The translations under genes were made by a program, and so were the position numbers. This document shows, piece by piece, positions 1-5,424 of a stretch of 5,424 nt of DNA. This DNA comes from Spirochaetales bacterium (GTDB taxonomy: Bacteria > Spirochaetota > Spirochaetia > Treponematales > UBA12059). Location of the stretch: assembly GCA_016938515.1 (NCBI GenBank), contig JAFGUM010000164.1, forward strand, positions 1-5,424, in the 5' to 3' direction. Under the pieces are notes generated by a model. The model saw only the letters and a list, made by a program, of their open reading frames with translations. It made no database searches and was not told the DNA's origin. The number at the start of each line of letters is the position of its first letter. The stretch's first letter is position 1.

Positions 1-61
1 CCAGGGACTTAAAATCCCTTGTGCCGTAAGGCGCGTGCGGGTTCAAGTCCCGTCCCCGGCA
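1..61 (+). tRNA. tRNA-Leu (anticodon UAA), 3' part only
   Basis: The window opens just before the anticodon arm of a class II tRNA. A 5-bp anticodon stem (3-7 with 15-19) closes a 7-base loop, CTTAAAA (8-14), so the anticodon is TAA at 10-12, which reads leucine UUA codons. A long variable arm follows (stem 21-25 with 30-34, loop GTAA), as expected for tRNA-Leu. The T arm is 37-53, with loop TTCAAGT at 42-48. The 3' acceptor strand CCCCGGC is 54-60 and the discriminator A, typical of Leu, is 61. No CCA is encoded, so the end must be added by CCA-adding enzyme. The acceptor 5' strand and D arm lie outside the window. The helicase stop codon on the other strand begins two bases further on. Confidence 0.95.
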
Positions 62-62
62 A

Positions 63-1544
63 TCAGGAACGTCGACCGGTTATCTCATCTATGGCCGAGC
101 GCACGTCACGCCCAGAACGTGCTTCGTCCCTCCGTGGTACCTGCGGCTGGCTCCGCCTGGTTTCAGCAGCAGCTGGTTCGCGCCGTGGCTGCGGACCTGG
201 ACGACTCGTCGGCTGGCTCCCGCTGGGCCGCTGACTACGGCCTGGCTCCCTGGCTTGCGCCTGCTCACGTGGCGCCCCCCGCGATGCTCCACGTGGCGCC
301 CCACGAGCCGGCCCTCTCCCCTGGCCCCTACCCTGCATCCGTGCCCGGCTTCGCTCCTCGAACATCCTGTCTCGCAGGTCTTCTTCGGTAGGAGCGCGGT
401 GAACACCAGCGTAAGGATGAACCTTTACAACGGGTATGGTCGTACCAAGCAAGCGCTCAACCTGCTTGAGGAGACGCTTTTCCTCGGTATCGCAGAACGA
501 AACCGCGGTGCCAGACGCTCCGGCGCGGGCGGTTCTGCCAATACGGTGAACATACGTTTCGGGCTCGGTGGGCATATCAAAGTTGAACACGTGCGATATG
601 TCGTCAACGTCTATGCCGCGCGCAGCCAGATCCGTGGCGACAAGCACCGGTGTCTCGCCCGCCCGGAAGGCATCCATAGTCTTCGTCCGATTCCCCTGCC
701 CCTTATTGGCGTGTATCACACCCGCGGGAACGCCCGCTATGTGCAGCGCCTTGGCTATCCTGTCCGCCCCGTGCTTGGTGCGCGAGAACACGACGGCCCG
801 CGTTACGCTGAGTTCCTGTATCAGGTGGACGAGGAGGTCGCGCTTGCAACCCTTCTCAACGTAATACAGGCTCTGCGAAATAAGGTCTATCGTCGGCTTT
901 TCCGGTTCTATGTCTACGCGCACCGGATTATCCAGCAAGCTGCGCGCCAGCGACTCTATCTCGGACGGCATGGTAGCCGAAAACAGAAGCGTCTGCCGCT
1001 TTGAGGGCAGCATCGCAATTATCTTGCGCACGTCGTGTATAAAGCCCATGTCGAGCATCCTGTCGGCTTCGTCAAAAACGACTATCTCGACGGCGGACAG
1101 GTCTATCGCGCCTTCGTTTTTGAGGTCAAGAAGCCGGCCGGGCGTGGCTATGAGGACGTCTACGCCTCGCTCCATCGCCCTGATCTGGGGCACCTTGCCT
1201 ACGCCGCCGTATACACAGGCGCGCTTTAGTTCGGTTCTGCGACCGTACGCGGCAAAGCTGGCGTCTATCTGTATTGCGAGTTCCCTCGTGGGAGCAACGA
1301 CGAGAGAACGGGCTTTGCGCGGTTGTCGCTTTACTGCATTCTGCGTCAGCCGCTGGATGGTTGGCAGCGCAAACGCGGCGGTCTTGCCGGTACCGGTCTG
1401 AGCGCAACCCAGCAAGTCCCGCCCGGCCAGCAACGCCGGAATGGCTGCGGTTTGTATGGGCGTAGGCTTTACATAGCCTTCGTGGTGCAGCGTCTCCAGA
1501 CAGGCTGGCATTAGACCGAGAGTTTCGAATTCTGAATGATGCAT
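63..1544 (-). CDS. rhlE: DEAD-box ATP-dependent RNA helicase, RhlE-like
   Basis: This is an ATP-dependent RNA-unwinding enzyme of superfamily 2, cytoplasmic, of the kind that remodels ribosomal precursors or structured mRNA. The 493-residue protein shows the full motif order: Q motif (F6 to Q31, ending PTPIQ), motif I AQTGTGKT 48-55, Ia PTRELA 85-90, Ib TPGR 134-137, II DEAD 158-161, III SAT 189-191, IV-like VVFSRT 251-256, V-region ATDLAARGID 303-312 and VI HRIGRTAR 333-340. All catalytic residues are intact. The IHANKGQGNRT stretch near 278 resembles RhlE more than DbpA, SrmB or CsdA. The tail from about 395 is rich in Arg, Gly, Pro and Gln, a disordered RNA-binding tail common in RhlE proteins. 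The ATG at 1544 is chosen because AAGGA precedes it and because the Q motif then sits close to the N-terminus as usual. A GTG at 1613 would add 23 residues without a good ribosome site. Family call is firm; the RhlE subgroup is likely. Confidence 0.93.
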   Translation of the reverse strand: MHHSEFETLGLMPACLETLHHEGYVKPTPIQTAAIPALLAGRDLLGCAQTGTGKTAAFALPTIQRLTQNAVKRQPRKARSLVVAPTRELAIQIDASFAAYGRRTELKRACVYGGVGKVPQIRAMERGVDVLIATPGRLLDLKNEGAIDLSAVEIVVFDEADRMLDMGFIHDVRKIIAMLPSKRQTLLFSATMPSEIESLARSLLDNPVRVDIEPEKPTIDLISQSLYYVEKGCKRDLLVHLIQELSVTRAVVFSRTKHGADRIAKALHIAGVPAGVIHANKGQGNRTKTMDAFRAGETPVLVATDLAARGIDVDDISHVFNFDMPTEPETYVHRIGRTARAGASGTAVSFCDTEEKRLLKQVERLLGTTIPVVKVHPYAGVHRAPTEEDLRDRMFEERSRARMQGRGQGRGPARGAPRGASRGAPREQAQAREPGRSQRPSGSQPTSRPGPQPRREPAAAETRRSQPQVPRRDEARSGRDVRSAIDEITGRRS

Positions 1545-1549
1545 GAGTA

Positions 1550-1554
1550 TCCTT
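1550..1554 (-). promoter_or_regulatory. Ribosome binding site of the helicase gene
   Basis: The minus strand reads AAGGA, five bases before the ATG at 1544. This site decides the start in favour of the ATG over the upstream in-frame GTG at 1613, which lacks such a sequence. Confidence 0.75.
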
Positions 1555-1666
1555 GAGGCGAGAAGGGAAAATTGGCCGGCAGAGTTCCGGCGGGTCACCC
1601 TACTGGGGAGCACCGGGCCCGGTTTCGTATAAATCGAAGCGGCCGCTCCGCGTACGTTCCTTTACG

Positions 1667-1716
1667 GGGCCGCGGATATTCTCGTCTATATGAATATAGC
1701 AGAATATTCCGCGCCC
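1667..1716. repeat. Long interrupted palindrome / hairpin downstream of the cyclase gene
   Basis: The plus-strand arm CGCGGATATTCT (1671-1682) pairs with AGAATATTCCGCG (1701-1713) as 12 bp with one bulged base. Allowing c1670 to bulge adds GGG/CCC (1667-1669 with 1714-1716). Inside sits a second palindrome, CTATATGAATATAG (1686-1699). The hairpin begins about 22 bases after the cyclase stop codon on the minus strand. No T-run follows on either strand, so it is not a standard intrinsic terminator. It could act as an atypical terminator, a 3' mRNA-stabilising structure, a protein-binding site or a dispersed palindromic repeat; the window alone does not decide. Confidence 0.7.
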
Positions 1717-1737
1717 GAATAGGGGATCAGCGCTGCC

Positions 1738-3894
1738 TTACTTGACCGTCATCCTGAAGACGCCATCCCAATCAGCCGGTGGTGGCGACGCTTCGAACAC
1801 GTCTATGCGGCGCAGGAACACGGCGCTCGCCTCGTCGCCGTACAGCTCGTTTACCTTCGTCAGGGCTTTTCGGGCCGCAGCCCACTTTTTTGCCCGGTAC
1901 GCGGCAAGCCCGACCTCGAACCCTTCTTTAATCTGCTTGAGCTTGGCGGCCGCTTTGCCGGCGTCCTGCAGCACCTCGAAAATTCTCACGGGCACATTTT
2001 TACCTTTTACCGCTATCAGGTCTATTTCCCTGCACAGAAAATCGTCCTTGACCTTCTCGTACACGGTTTCAGTTATAAGCGACTTGGTGCCGTAGGTTTT
2101 GTTGGCGCCTTCCAGTCTCGCCGCCAGGTTGACCGTATCGCCGATGCTGGTAAAGTCCATGCGTTCGCGCGCGCCTACAGAACCAAACACCACGGGCCCC
2201 GAATTGATGCCTATCCCGATAGAGACTATGGCGCTTGATTCGTTCCTGGCCTTCTCCTGGGCTTCCGCCATCACCTTGCGTATGTCCATACCGGCTCGAC
2301 ACGCACGAGCTTCCTTGTCAGGCCCGTCGAATACGGCCATCACCTCGTCACCCACGAATTTATCTATGTCGCCTCCGTTTGCGACGATAGCCTGGGTCTG
2401 CAGGTCCAGGTAGTGGTTGAGCATCGACACCACGTCTTCCGGTGACAGCCCTTCGCAGATGGTGGTAAAGCCGCGAATATCGGTAAAAAGGTACGCGAGC
2501 TCGCGCCGTTCCGAAGTCGGCTTGTCTCGCTCCGCGTGCTTGAGCGTTGAAGCTGAAATGTACGGGACGATACCCCGGATAACAGAGGCCATATTGCCAA
2601 TTTCAACCGACAGCTTCTTGATCTCGTCCTTTGTCGCTACGCGATCTTCGTAGCGAAGGTTGTCCGCCGATACACGGGTTTCGCCACGTACCATGGCCGA
2701 CAACCTGCCCGCTATCGAGTTGACGCTCATCCTGAGGTACAGAATGGGAAACACGATGCCACGCCCGAAGAGGTACGTGACGAATACAGACGCGTACAGA
2801 AACAGGAAGGCTATGATGGCTGCCTTGACGCGCGTCAGGTAGTAGGGGCCGTATATGGTCTGCCTGTCGTAGACGACGGAAACGAAGCCCAGGTTTACGC
2901 CCGATAGTACCACCGGAGCCCTGAACTCTATCGTCGCCTCCCCCTCTGTCATCGACGACGCGTCCATCGCCGCGGGATCCGCTCGTAGCAGCAAGGCCGA
3001 CGAATCGTCGAGAGCCTGCCCGATTATGCTCTGATCGGTGGATGCGCGAACCTCCCACGTGTCGGCTTTGGGGTCGCGGCGGTAGTACGAGACGCTCGCG
3101 AAGGGGAACGATGCGGCTTCGTTCTTCCTGCTCTCTATCGCCAGGTAGTCCTCGAGGGCTATGCGGTCGCTTATGTTGCTTTTGACTATGCTCGCCGTGC
3201 GGTCGGCGAGCGCGCTGCCGTTGTCCATGATGGCGCTGAGCAGCGTCGTGCCAAAATCGCTCAGCAGCGAAGTAGAAAGCACCATGACGATGAGCAGGAT
3301 AAGCGCGGTAAAAGCCGCCGTCAGTCGCCCCTGTATACCCCGAGCGCGCGCGAATGGCAGTTTCTTTCCGGGTTCTGCCTCAGTGATACGACGAAACTCG
3401 ATGTACTCACGGTACCCCGCGTCGCGTTCACTCAAAACGGCGATAAGCCGGATCAGCGAGTACGCGTTTACGGCAAAAGCAACCCCGAGTACCGCCCACG
3501 CCCACCAGCCAAGGGCTCCAAAGTAGCCAGGCCGCGTCGCGAAGGCCATCGCGTGGGCAGCGCCGACGAGCAGAACCGCCGCAGACGAAATCACGTCGAG
3601 CGCTATGGCGAAGGGTCTGCGGGGGTCTACGAACTGGGTTATCTTGTGGCGCGCAAAAAAGCTGACACCCTTCCACACTGCCAGAGCTACGGCAACCCAT
3701 CCGCCTGTCGACGCCGCCAGAGCCAGAACACCGTGCCCCGCAGCAGCGAGCGCAGAGCCGGTTCCAAACGCGCCCGGGCTGGCCTCACCCGAGCCCGTAA
3801 AAAACGGAACGAGAGCCCAGGCCGCTACAAAAGCGGACCATACCCATCCTGGTACATAATCGAGGACGGCGCTTCCGTCTGTCTTTTTTCCCAT
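1738..3894 (-). CDS. Membrane-bound class III adenylate cyclase with HAMP-like linker
   Basis: This enzyme should convert ATP to cyclic AMP on the cytoplasmic face of the inner membrane. The 718-residue protein starts with four hydrophobic segments (about 14-32, 53-80, 95-119, 124-153). A fifth (192-212) and sixth (356-377) enclose an extracytoplasmic region of roughly 145 residues that may be Cache-like. A HAMP-like linker (about 376-440) leads to the catalytic domain (about 464-642). Metal-binding aspartates are D472 (LFTDIRGFT) and D516 (FVGDEVMA). K512 and T582 sit at the adenine-selecting positions, and N589 and R593 in VNLAARLE stabilise the transition state, so all key residues are present. 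The Lys/Thr pair is the class IIIb pattern and argues for ATP rather than GTP. A C-terminal extension (about 649-718) holds a helix-hairpin resembling one TPR unit. The ATG at 3894 has GGAGG six bases upstream. Domain architecture is familiar from spirochaete cyclases. Family firm; stimulus unknown. Confidence 0.93.
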   Translation of the reverse strand: MGKKTDGSAVLDYVPGWVWSAFVAAWALVPFFTGSGEASPGAFGTGSALAAAGHGVLALAASTGGWVAVALAVWKGVSFFARHKITQFVDPRRPFAIALDVISSAAVLLVGAAHAMAFATRPGYFGALGWWAWAVLGVAFAVNAYSLIRLIAVLSERDAGYREYIEFRRITEAEPGKKLPFARARGIQGRLTAAFTALILLIVMVLSTSLLSDFGTTLLSAIMDNGSALADRTASIVKSNISDRIALEDYLAIESRKNEAASFPFASVSYYRRDPKADTWEVRASTDQSIIGQALDDSSALLLRADPAAMDASSMTEGEATIEFRAPVVLSGVNLGFVSVVYDRQTIYGPYYLTRVKAAIIAFLFLYASVFVTYLFGRGIVFPILYLRMSVNSIAGRLSAMVRGETRVSADNLRYEDRVATKDEIKKLSVEIGNMASVIRGIVPYISASTLKHAERDKPTSERRELAYLFTDIRGFTTICEGLSPEDVVSMLNHYLDLQTQAIVANGGDIDKFVGDEVMAVFDGPDKEARACRAGMDIRKVMAEAQEKARNESSAIVSIGIGINSGPVVFGSVGARERMDFTSIGDTVNLAARLEGANKTYGTKSLITETVYEKVKDDFLCREIDLIAVKGKNVPVRIFEVLQDAGKAAAKLKQIKEGFEVGLAAYRAKKWAAARKALTKVNELYGDEASAVFLRRIDVFEASPPPADWDGVFRMTVK

Positions 3895-3900
3895 TGCACA

Positions 3901-3905
3901 CCTCC
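3901..3905 (-). promoter_or_regulatory. Ribosome binding site of the cyclase gene
   Basis: The minus strand reads GGAGG six bases before the ATG at 3894, inside the 22-bp gap after the lipoprotein stop codon. A strong site in so short a gap supports translation from a shared lipoprotein-cyclase message. Confidence 0.85.
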
Positions 3906-3916
3906 GGTGTATCGGC

Positions 3917-5173
3917 TCAGTACTGATCCAGCAGCCTTTGCTTATCCCTGGCTTTTTCGAGGTAGTCAGCGGCTTCCTGGTACGTCGCGTCTACGGCAAC
4001 GACGACCTCGAGCAACGCTATAGCGTCCTTGAACCGCTCCGCCCGGTACGCCTCAACGCCGGAAGCGTAAATACCGCCCAGAGCGTCGAACATCTGCTTT
4101 CTCCTCTTGTCGAGCTGTTGCCGCTGGGAAGAAGCGGTATACGCGGACGACATGGAAGAAAGAACCCGCTGTGCCTTGATGAGGTCACCTTCGCGTATAC
4201 GCGCGTCCAGGCTCTTGAGCCCCGCCTCAAAGCTAGCACCCTTGTCGGCGGCGGCTATGGCGGCGCTTATGCGCTTCTGCATCGCGAGAGCCTCGCTGCC
4301 CTTCTGTATAGCCAGGGCTTCGCGAAGCCGGGCGTTAGCCTGGGGCCACTCCCGCTTCGCTTCGTGGCTCGCTGCCCAGGCCAGGTACAGACGGTAGCGA
4401 CTATCTTGTATATCACCGGAGAAGGTTCTTCCTATGCTGGTGTCAAGCTCATCCACCAGAGCGAGCACCGTTCTGGCCTCGGTAAACTTCTTTGACTTGA
4501 TCAACTCGTCCACCCCGGCGAGTCGCGCCTCCACGATATCGGTAATGTCAGACCTTAGTTCCCGGTACATCCGCGAGCCTTCGACGTCGCGTGGCACGAG
4601 CTCCCGTACCTTGAGCACCTGCCTGAAGGCGTCTATGTACACCCGTTCCCGGGCAGCGTCGCTGGCATCGGGCGCGAGCGCGGCCCGCATCGCTTCCGCT
4701 TCTTCCAGTCGCGCTACGACAAAGGCTTTGCGCGGCTCTTCGGTCGCCTTGAGCAAAGACCGGGCTTCATCATCGCCCGGGTAGATGGCCGCCGCATCCC
4801 GAACGGCGATGAGCATCCTGTACTCTTCGGCAGCGCTGCGCTTGGGTTTATCCAGCAGGGCCTCAGCGGTTTTAAGCGAGGCTGAAAATTTGCTGGCGCG
4901 ATAATCTTCCACCAGCGCCAGATACCGGGCAGCCTCGTCATTGGCCGGATCGTAACGCAATGCTACCTCGAAGTAGCGCTGTACCGTGGGTGACGCGGAC
5001 ACGTCACCATCCCGTACCAGGCTCTCGCGATACGCATCAACGCCAGAAGCGGTAACGGCTTCTGATTTGTACTCGTCATCAACACTGAACACGAGGACAA
5101 AGGGGTCTCCAAGTGACGCGCAGGACGAAGCCAACACGGCTATGGTCGCCACCAACAGGGAACTGATACGCAT
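3917..5173 (-). CDS. TPR-like lipoprotein upstream of adenylate cyclase
   Basis: I do not recognise a named family. The 418-residue product begins MRISSLLVATIAVLASSC: a short charged start, a hydrophobic core and a lipobox ending at C18, so it is probably exported and lipid-anchored. The serine-rich lipobox (LASSC) is looser than the LAGC form but acceptable in spirochaetes. The rest is almost wholly helical, rich in Ala, Arg, Glu and Leu, with TPR-like hairpins clearest at about 67-92 and 368-411 (YRAERFKDAIALLEV, then a second helix). No catalytic motif is visible, so a scaffold or sensing role is inferred. The start at 5173 is chosen because the signal sequence follows directly; a TTG at 5224 would add 17 unsuitable residues. 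The gene lies 22 bp before the cyclase, and a shared transcript is likely. The start and end of the mature protein carry a related stretch (residues 42-49 and 370-377), seen also as a 20-of-23-base DNA match. Confidence 0.85.
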   Translation of the reverse strand: MRISSLLVATIAVLASSCASLGDPFVLVFSVDDEYKSEAVTASGVDAYRESLVRDGDVSASPTVQRYFEVALRYDPANDEAARYLALVEDYRASKFSASLKTAEALLDKPKRSAAEEYRMLIAVRDAAAIYPGDDEARSLLKATEEPRKAFVVARLEEAEAMRAALAPDASDAARERVYIDAFRQVLKVRELVPRDVEGSRMYRELRSDITDIVEARLAGVDELIKSKKFTEARTVLALVDELDTSIGRTFSGDIQDSRYRLYLAWAASHEAKREWPQANARLREALAIQKGSEALAMQKRISAAIAAADKGASFEAGLKSLDARIREGDLIKAQRVLSSMSSAYTASSQRQQLDKRRKQMFDALGGIYASGVEAYRAERFKDAIALLEVVVAVDATYQEAADYLEKARDKQRLLDQY

Positions 5174-5177
5174 AGAA

Positions 5178-5186
5178 CACCCCACC
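5178..5186 (-). promoter_or_regulatory. Weak ribosome binding site of the lipoprotein gene
   Basis: The minus strand reads GGTGGGGTG just before the ATG at 5173. It is G-rich but imperfect against GGAGG. It supports the ATG at 5173 over the in-frame TTG at 5224. Confidence 0.5.
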
Positions 5187-5195
5187 AACGTTGTT

Positions 5196-5224
5196 TCTAT
5201 ACACCCATGAAGGATATGCGACAA
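5196..5224 (-). promoter_or_regulatory. Candidate sigma-70-type promoter of the lipoprotein-cyclase operon
   Basis: On the minus strand a -35-like TTGTCG (5219-5224, four of six consensus bases) and a -10-like TATAGA (5196-5201, four of six) are separated by exactly 17 bases. Transcription would start near 5189, giving a short leader of about 15 bases before the ATG at 5173. It lies between the strong terminator of the right-hand gene and the lipoprotein start, where an operon promoter is expected. Two imperfect hexamers could occur by chance. Confidence 0.5.
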
Positions 5225-5236
5225 ATGTACTACATT
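5224..5236. promoter_or_regulatory. Candidate operator, 13-bp palindrome
   Basis: AATGTA and TACATT form a perfect inverted repeat around one central base (AATGTACTACATT on the plus strand). It touches the -35 hexamer of the candidate operon promoter, the usual place for a repressor or an activator site. It does not match the TGTGA-N6-TCACA pattern of CRP, so I cannot name the protein that binds it. Confidence 0.4.
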
Positions 5237-5278
5237 CAGGCATCAGTATCATCACTACAACGACTATTAACAATCTCT

Positions 5279-5318
5279 ACACAAAACGAAAGCTTCCCGA
5301 CACGCGGGAAGCCTTCGT
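5279..5318 (-). terminator. Strong Rho-independent terminator of the right-hand gene
   Basis: On the minus strand a 14-bp stem (arms 5305-5318 and 5286-5299, one G-T wobble) closes a 5-base loop (5300-5304). The 3' side of the stem runs straight into TTTTGTGT. It lies 26 bases beyond the stop codon of the partial gene at the right edge. The plus strand has no T-run after the stem, so it works in the minus direction. It insulates the lipoprotein-cyclase operon from the gene on the right. Confidence 0.92.
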
Positions 5319-5344
5319 CGCTTCATGAGCAGATCAGGGTAGTA

Positions 5345-5424
5345 CTAGTTTTTCTCGGGATTGGGCTTGTGGCAGAACCACCAGTCATAACCCTCGTACT
5401 TCTTGAGCGCTTCCGCGGCGGTAG
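5345..5424 (-). CDS. Unidentified protein, C-terminal 25 residues only
   Basis: An open frame enters from the right edge and ends with TAG at 5345-5347. The visible end is TAAEALKKYEG followed by YDWWFCHKPNPEKN. The evidence that it is real is the natural stop followed 26 bases later by a strong terminator in the same direction, codon use like its neighbours, and protein-like composition. The aromatic YDWWF stretch followed by Cys-His is distinctive, but I do not recognise the family. The start and most of the gene lie outside the window. Confidence 0.75.
   Translation of the reverse strand, partial: TAAEALKKYEGYDWWFCHKPNPEKN

Larger units (their letters stand above)
1545..1737. other. Intergenic region between cyclase and helicase genes
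   Basis: This 193-bp spacer separates two genes on the same strand. Next to the cyclase end it holds the large interrupted palindrome at 1667-1716. It also has the perfect palindromes ACCGGGCCCGGT (1612-1623) and AGCGGCCGCT (1638-1647). On the minus strand a -10-like TTTATAC lies near 1627-1633, but no convincing -35 element lies 16-18 bases upstream, so the helicase promoter is not settled. A small stem, GCCGG/CCGGC (1575-1579 with 1587-1591), precedes a short AATTTT run in the probable helicase leader; it is too weak to call a terminator or attenuator. No RNA family or small gene is recognised here. Confidence 0.5.

Noticed and set aside
255..1004. A 249-codon open frame on the plus strand inside the helicase gene
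   Set aside because: It is fully antisense to a gene with a complete set of helicase motifs. Its product is rich in Arg, Pro and Trp with no recognisable domain, and such frames are common opposite GC-rich genes.
1575..1591. Terminator or attenuator in the helicase leader
   Set aside because: The stem is only 5 bp with a 7-base loop, and the following T-run is short and broken.
1545..1613. N-terminal extension of the helicase to the GTG at 1613
   Set aside because: No ribosome site precedes the GTG, the ATG at 1544 has AAGGA at good spacing, and RhlE proteins begin close to the Q motif.
1612..1647. Two short perfect palindromes, ACCGGGCCCGGT and AGCGGCCGCT, as operators
   Set aside because: GC-only palindromes of 10-12 bases are expected by chance fairly often in GC-rich spacers, and neither sits at a convincing promoter.
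2603..3058. A 151-codon open frame on the minus strand overlapping the cyclase gene in another frame
   Set aside because: It lies within the cyclase coding sequence, its product is low-complexity and Arg/Gly-rich, and it has no domain or ribosome site of its own.
3553..4023. A 156-codon plus-strand open frame across the lipoprotein-cyclase junction
   Set aside because: It is antisense to both genes and to their short gap, and the product looks non-protein-like. A real gene here would conflict with well-supported minus-strand genes.
5174..5224. N-terminal extension of the lipoprotein to the TTG at 5224
   Set aside because: It would put 17 residues before a complete signal sequence and would cover the candidate promoter.
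5224..5236. CRP/cAMP-receptor binding site upstream of the operon
   Set aside because: The half-sites are AATGTA/TACATT with a one-base centre, not TGTGA and TCACA with six bases between, so feedback by a CRP-type protein is not supported by sequence.

Overview
This is a GC-rich bacterial window (high 50s per cent G+C, estimated by eye). All three complete protein genes and one partial gene lie on the minus strand. A partial tRNA gene enters from the left on the plus strand. I see no transposase, integrase, CRISPR array or phage gene. A multi-membrane class III adenylate cyclase next to a TPR-type lipoprotein, together with a relaxed lipobox, fits a GC-rich spirochaete of the Treponema/Spirochaeta kind. 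That assignment is inferred from gene style, not from a diagnostic marker.

Layout, left to right: the 3' part of a tRNA-Leu(UAA) gene (1-61, +); a RhlE-type DEAD-box RNA helicase with a long Arg/Gly/Pro-rich tail (63-1544, -), whose stop codon lies one base from the tRNA end; a 193-bp spacer with a large interrupted palindrome; a class III adenylate cyclase with six predicted membrane segments, an extracytoplasmic region, a HAMP-like linker and an intact catalytic domain (1738-3894, -); a TPR-like lipoprotein (3917-5173, -) 22 bp upstream of the cyclase; a candidate promoter and small palindromic operator (5196-5236); a strong intrinsic terminator (5286-5318); and the last 25 codons of an unidentified gene (5345-5424, -).

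Transcription runs right to left. The terminator at 5286-5318 ends the right-hand gene. A new transcript probably starts near 5190 and carries lipoprotein then cyclase, which looks like a two-gene cAMP-signalling operon. The lipoprotein would sit outside the cytoplasmic membrane, where it could meet the cyclase's extracytoplasmic region; both proteins also carry a similar C-terminal helix-hairpin motif. The hairpin at 1667-1716 may end or stabilise that message. The helicase has its own ribosome binding site and may be transcribed separately. No terminator is visible between the helicase and the convergent tRNA.

The most unusual sequence-wide property is codon use: despite the high G+C, ATA is the commonest isoleucine codon, most strongly in the helicase gene (20 of 26 by hand count). 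I found no clearly new multi-gene system. The most interesting points are the lipoprotein-cyclase pair, the ATA bias, the intergenic palindrome and the tail-to-tail tRNA/helicase junction.
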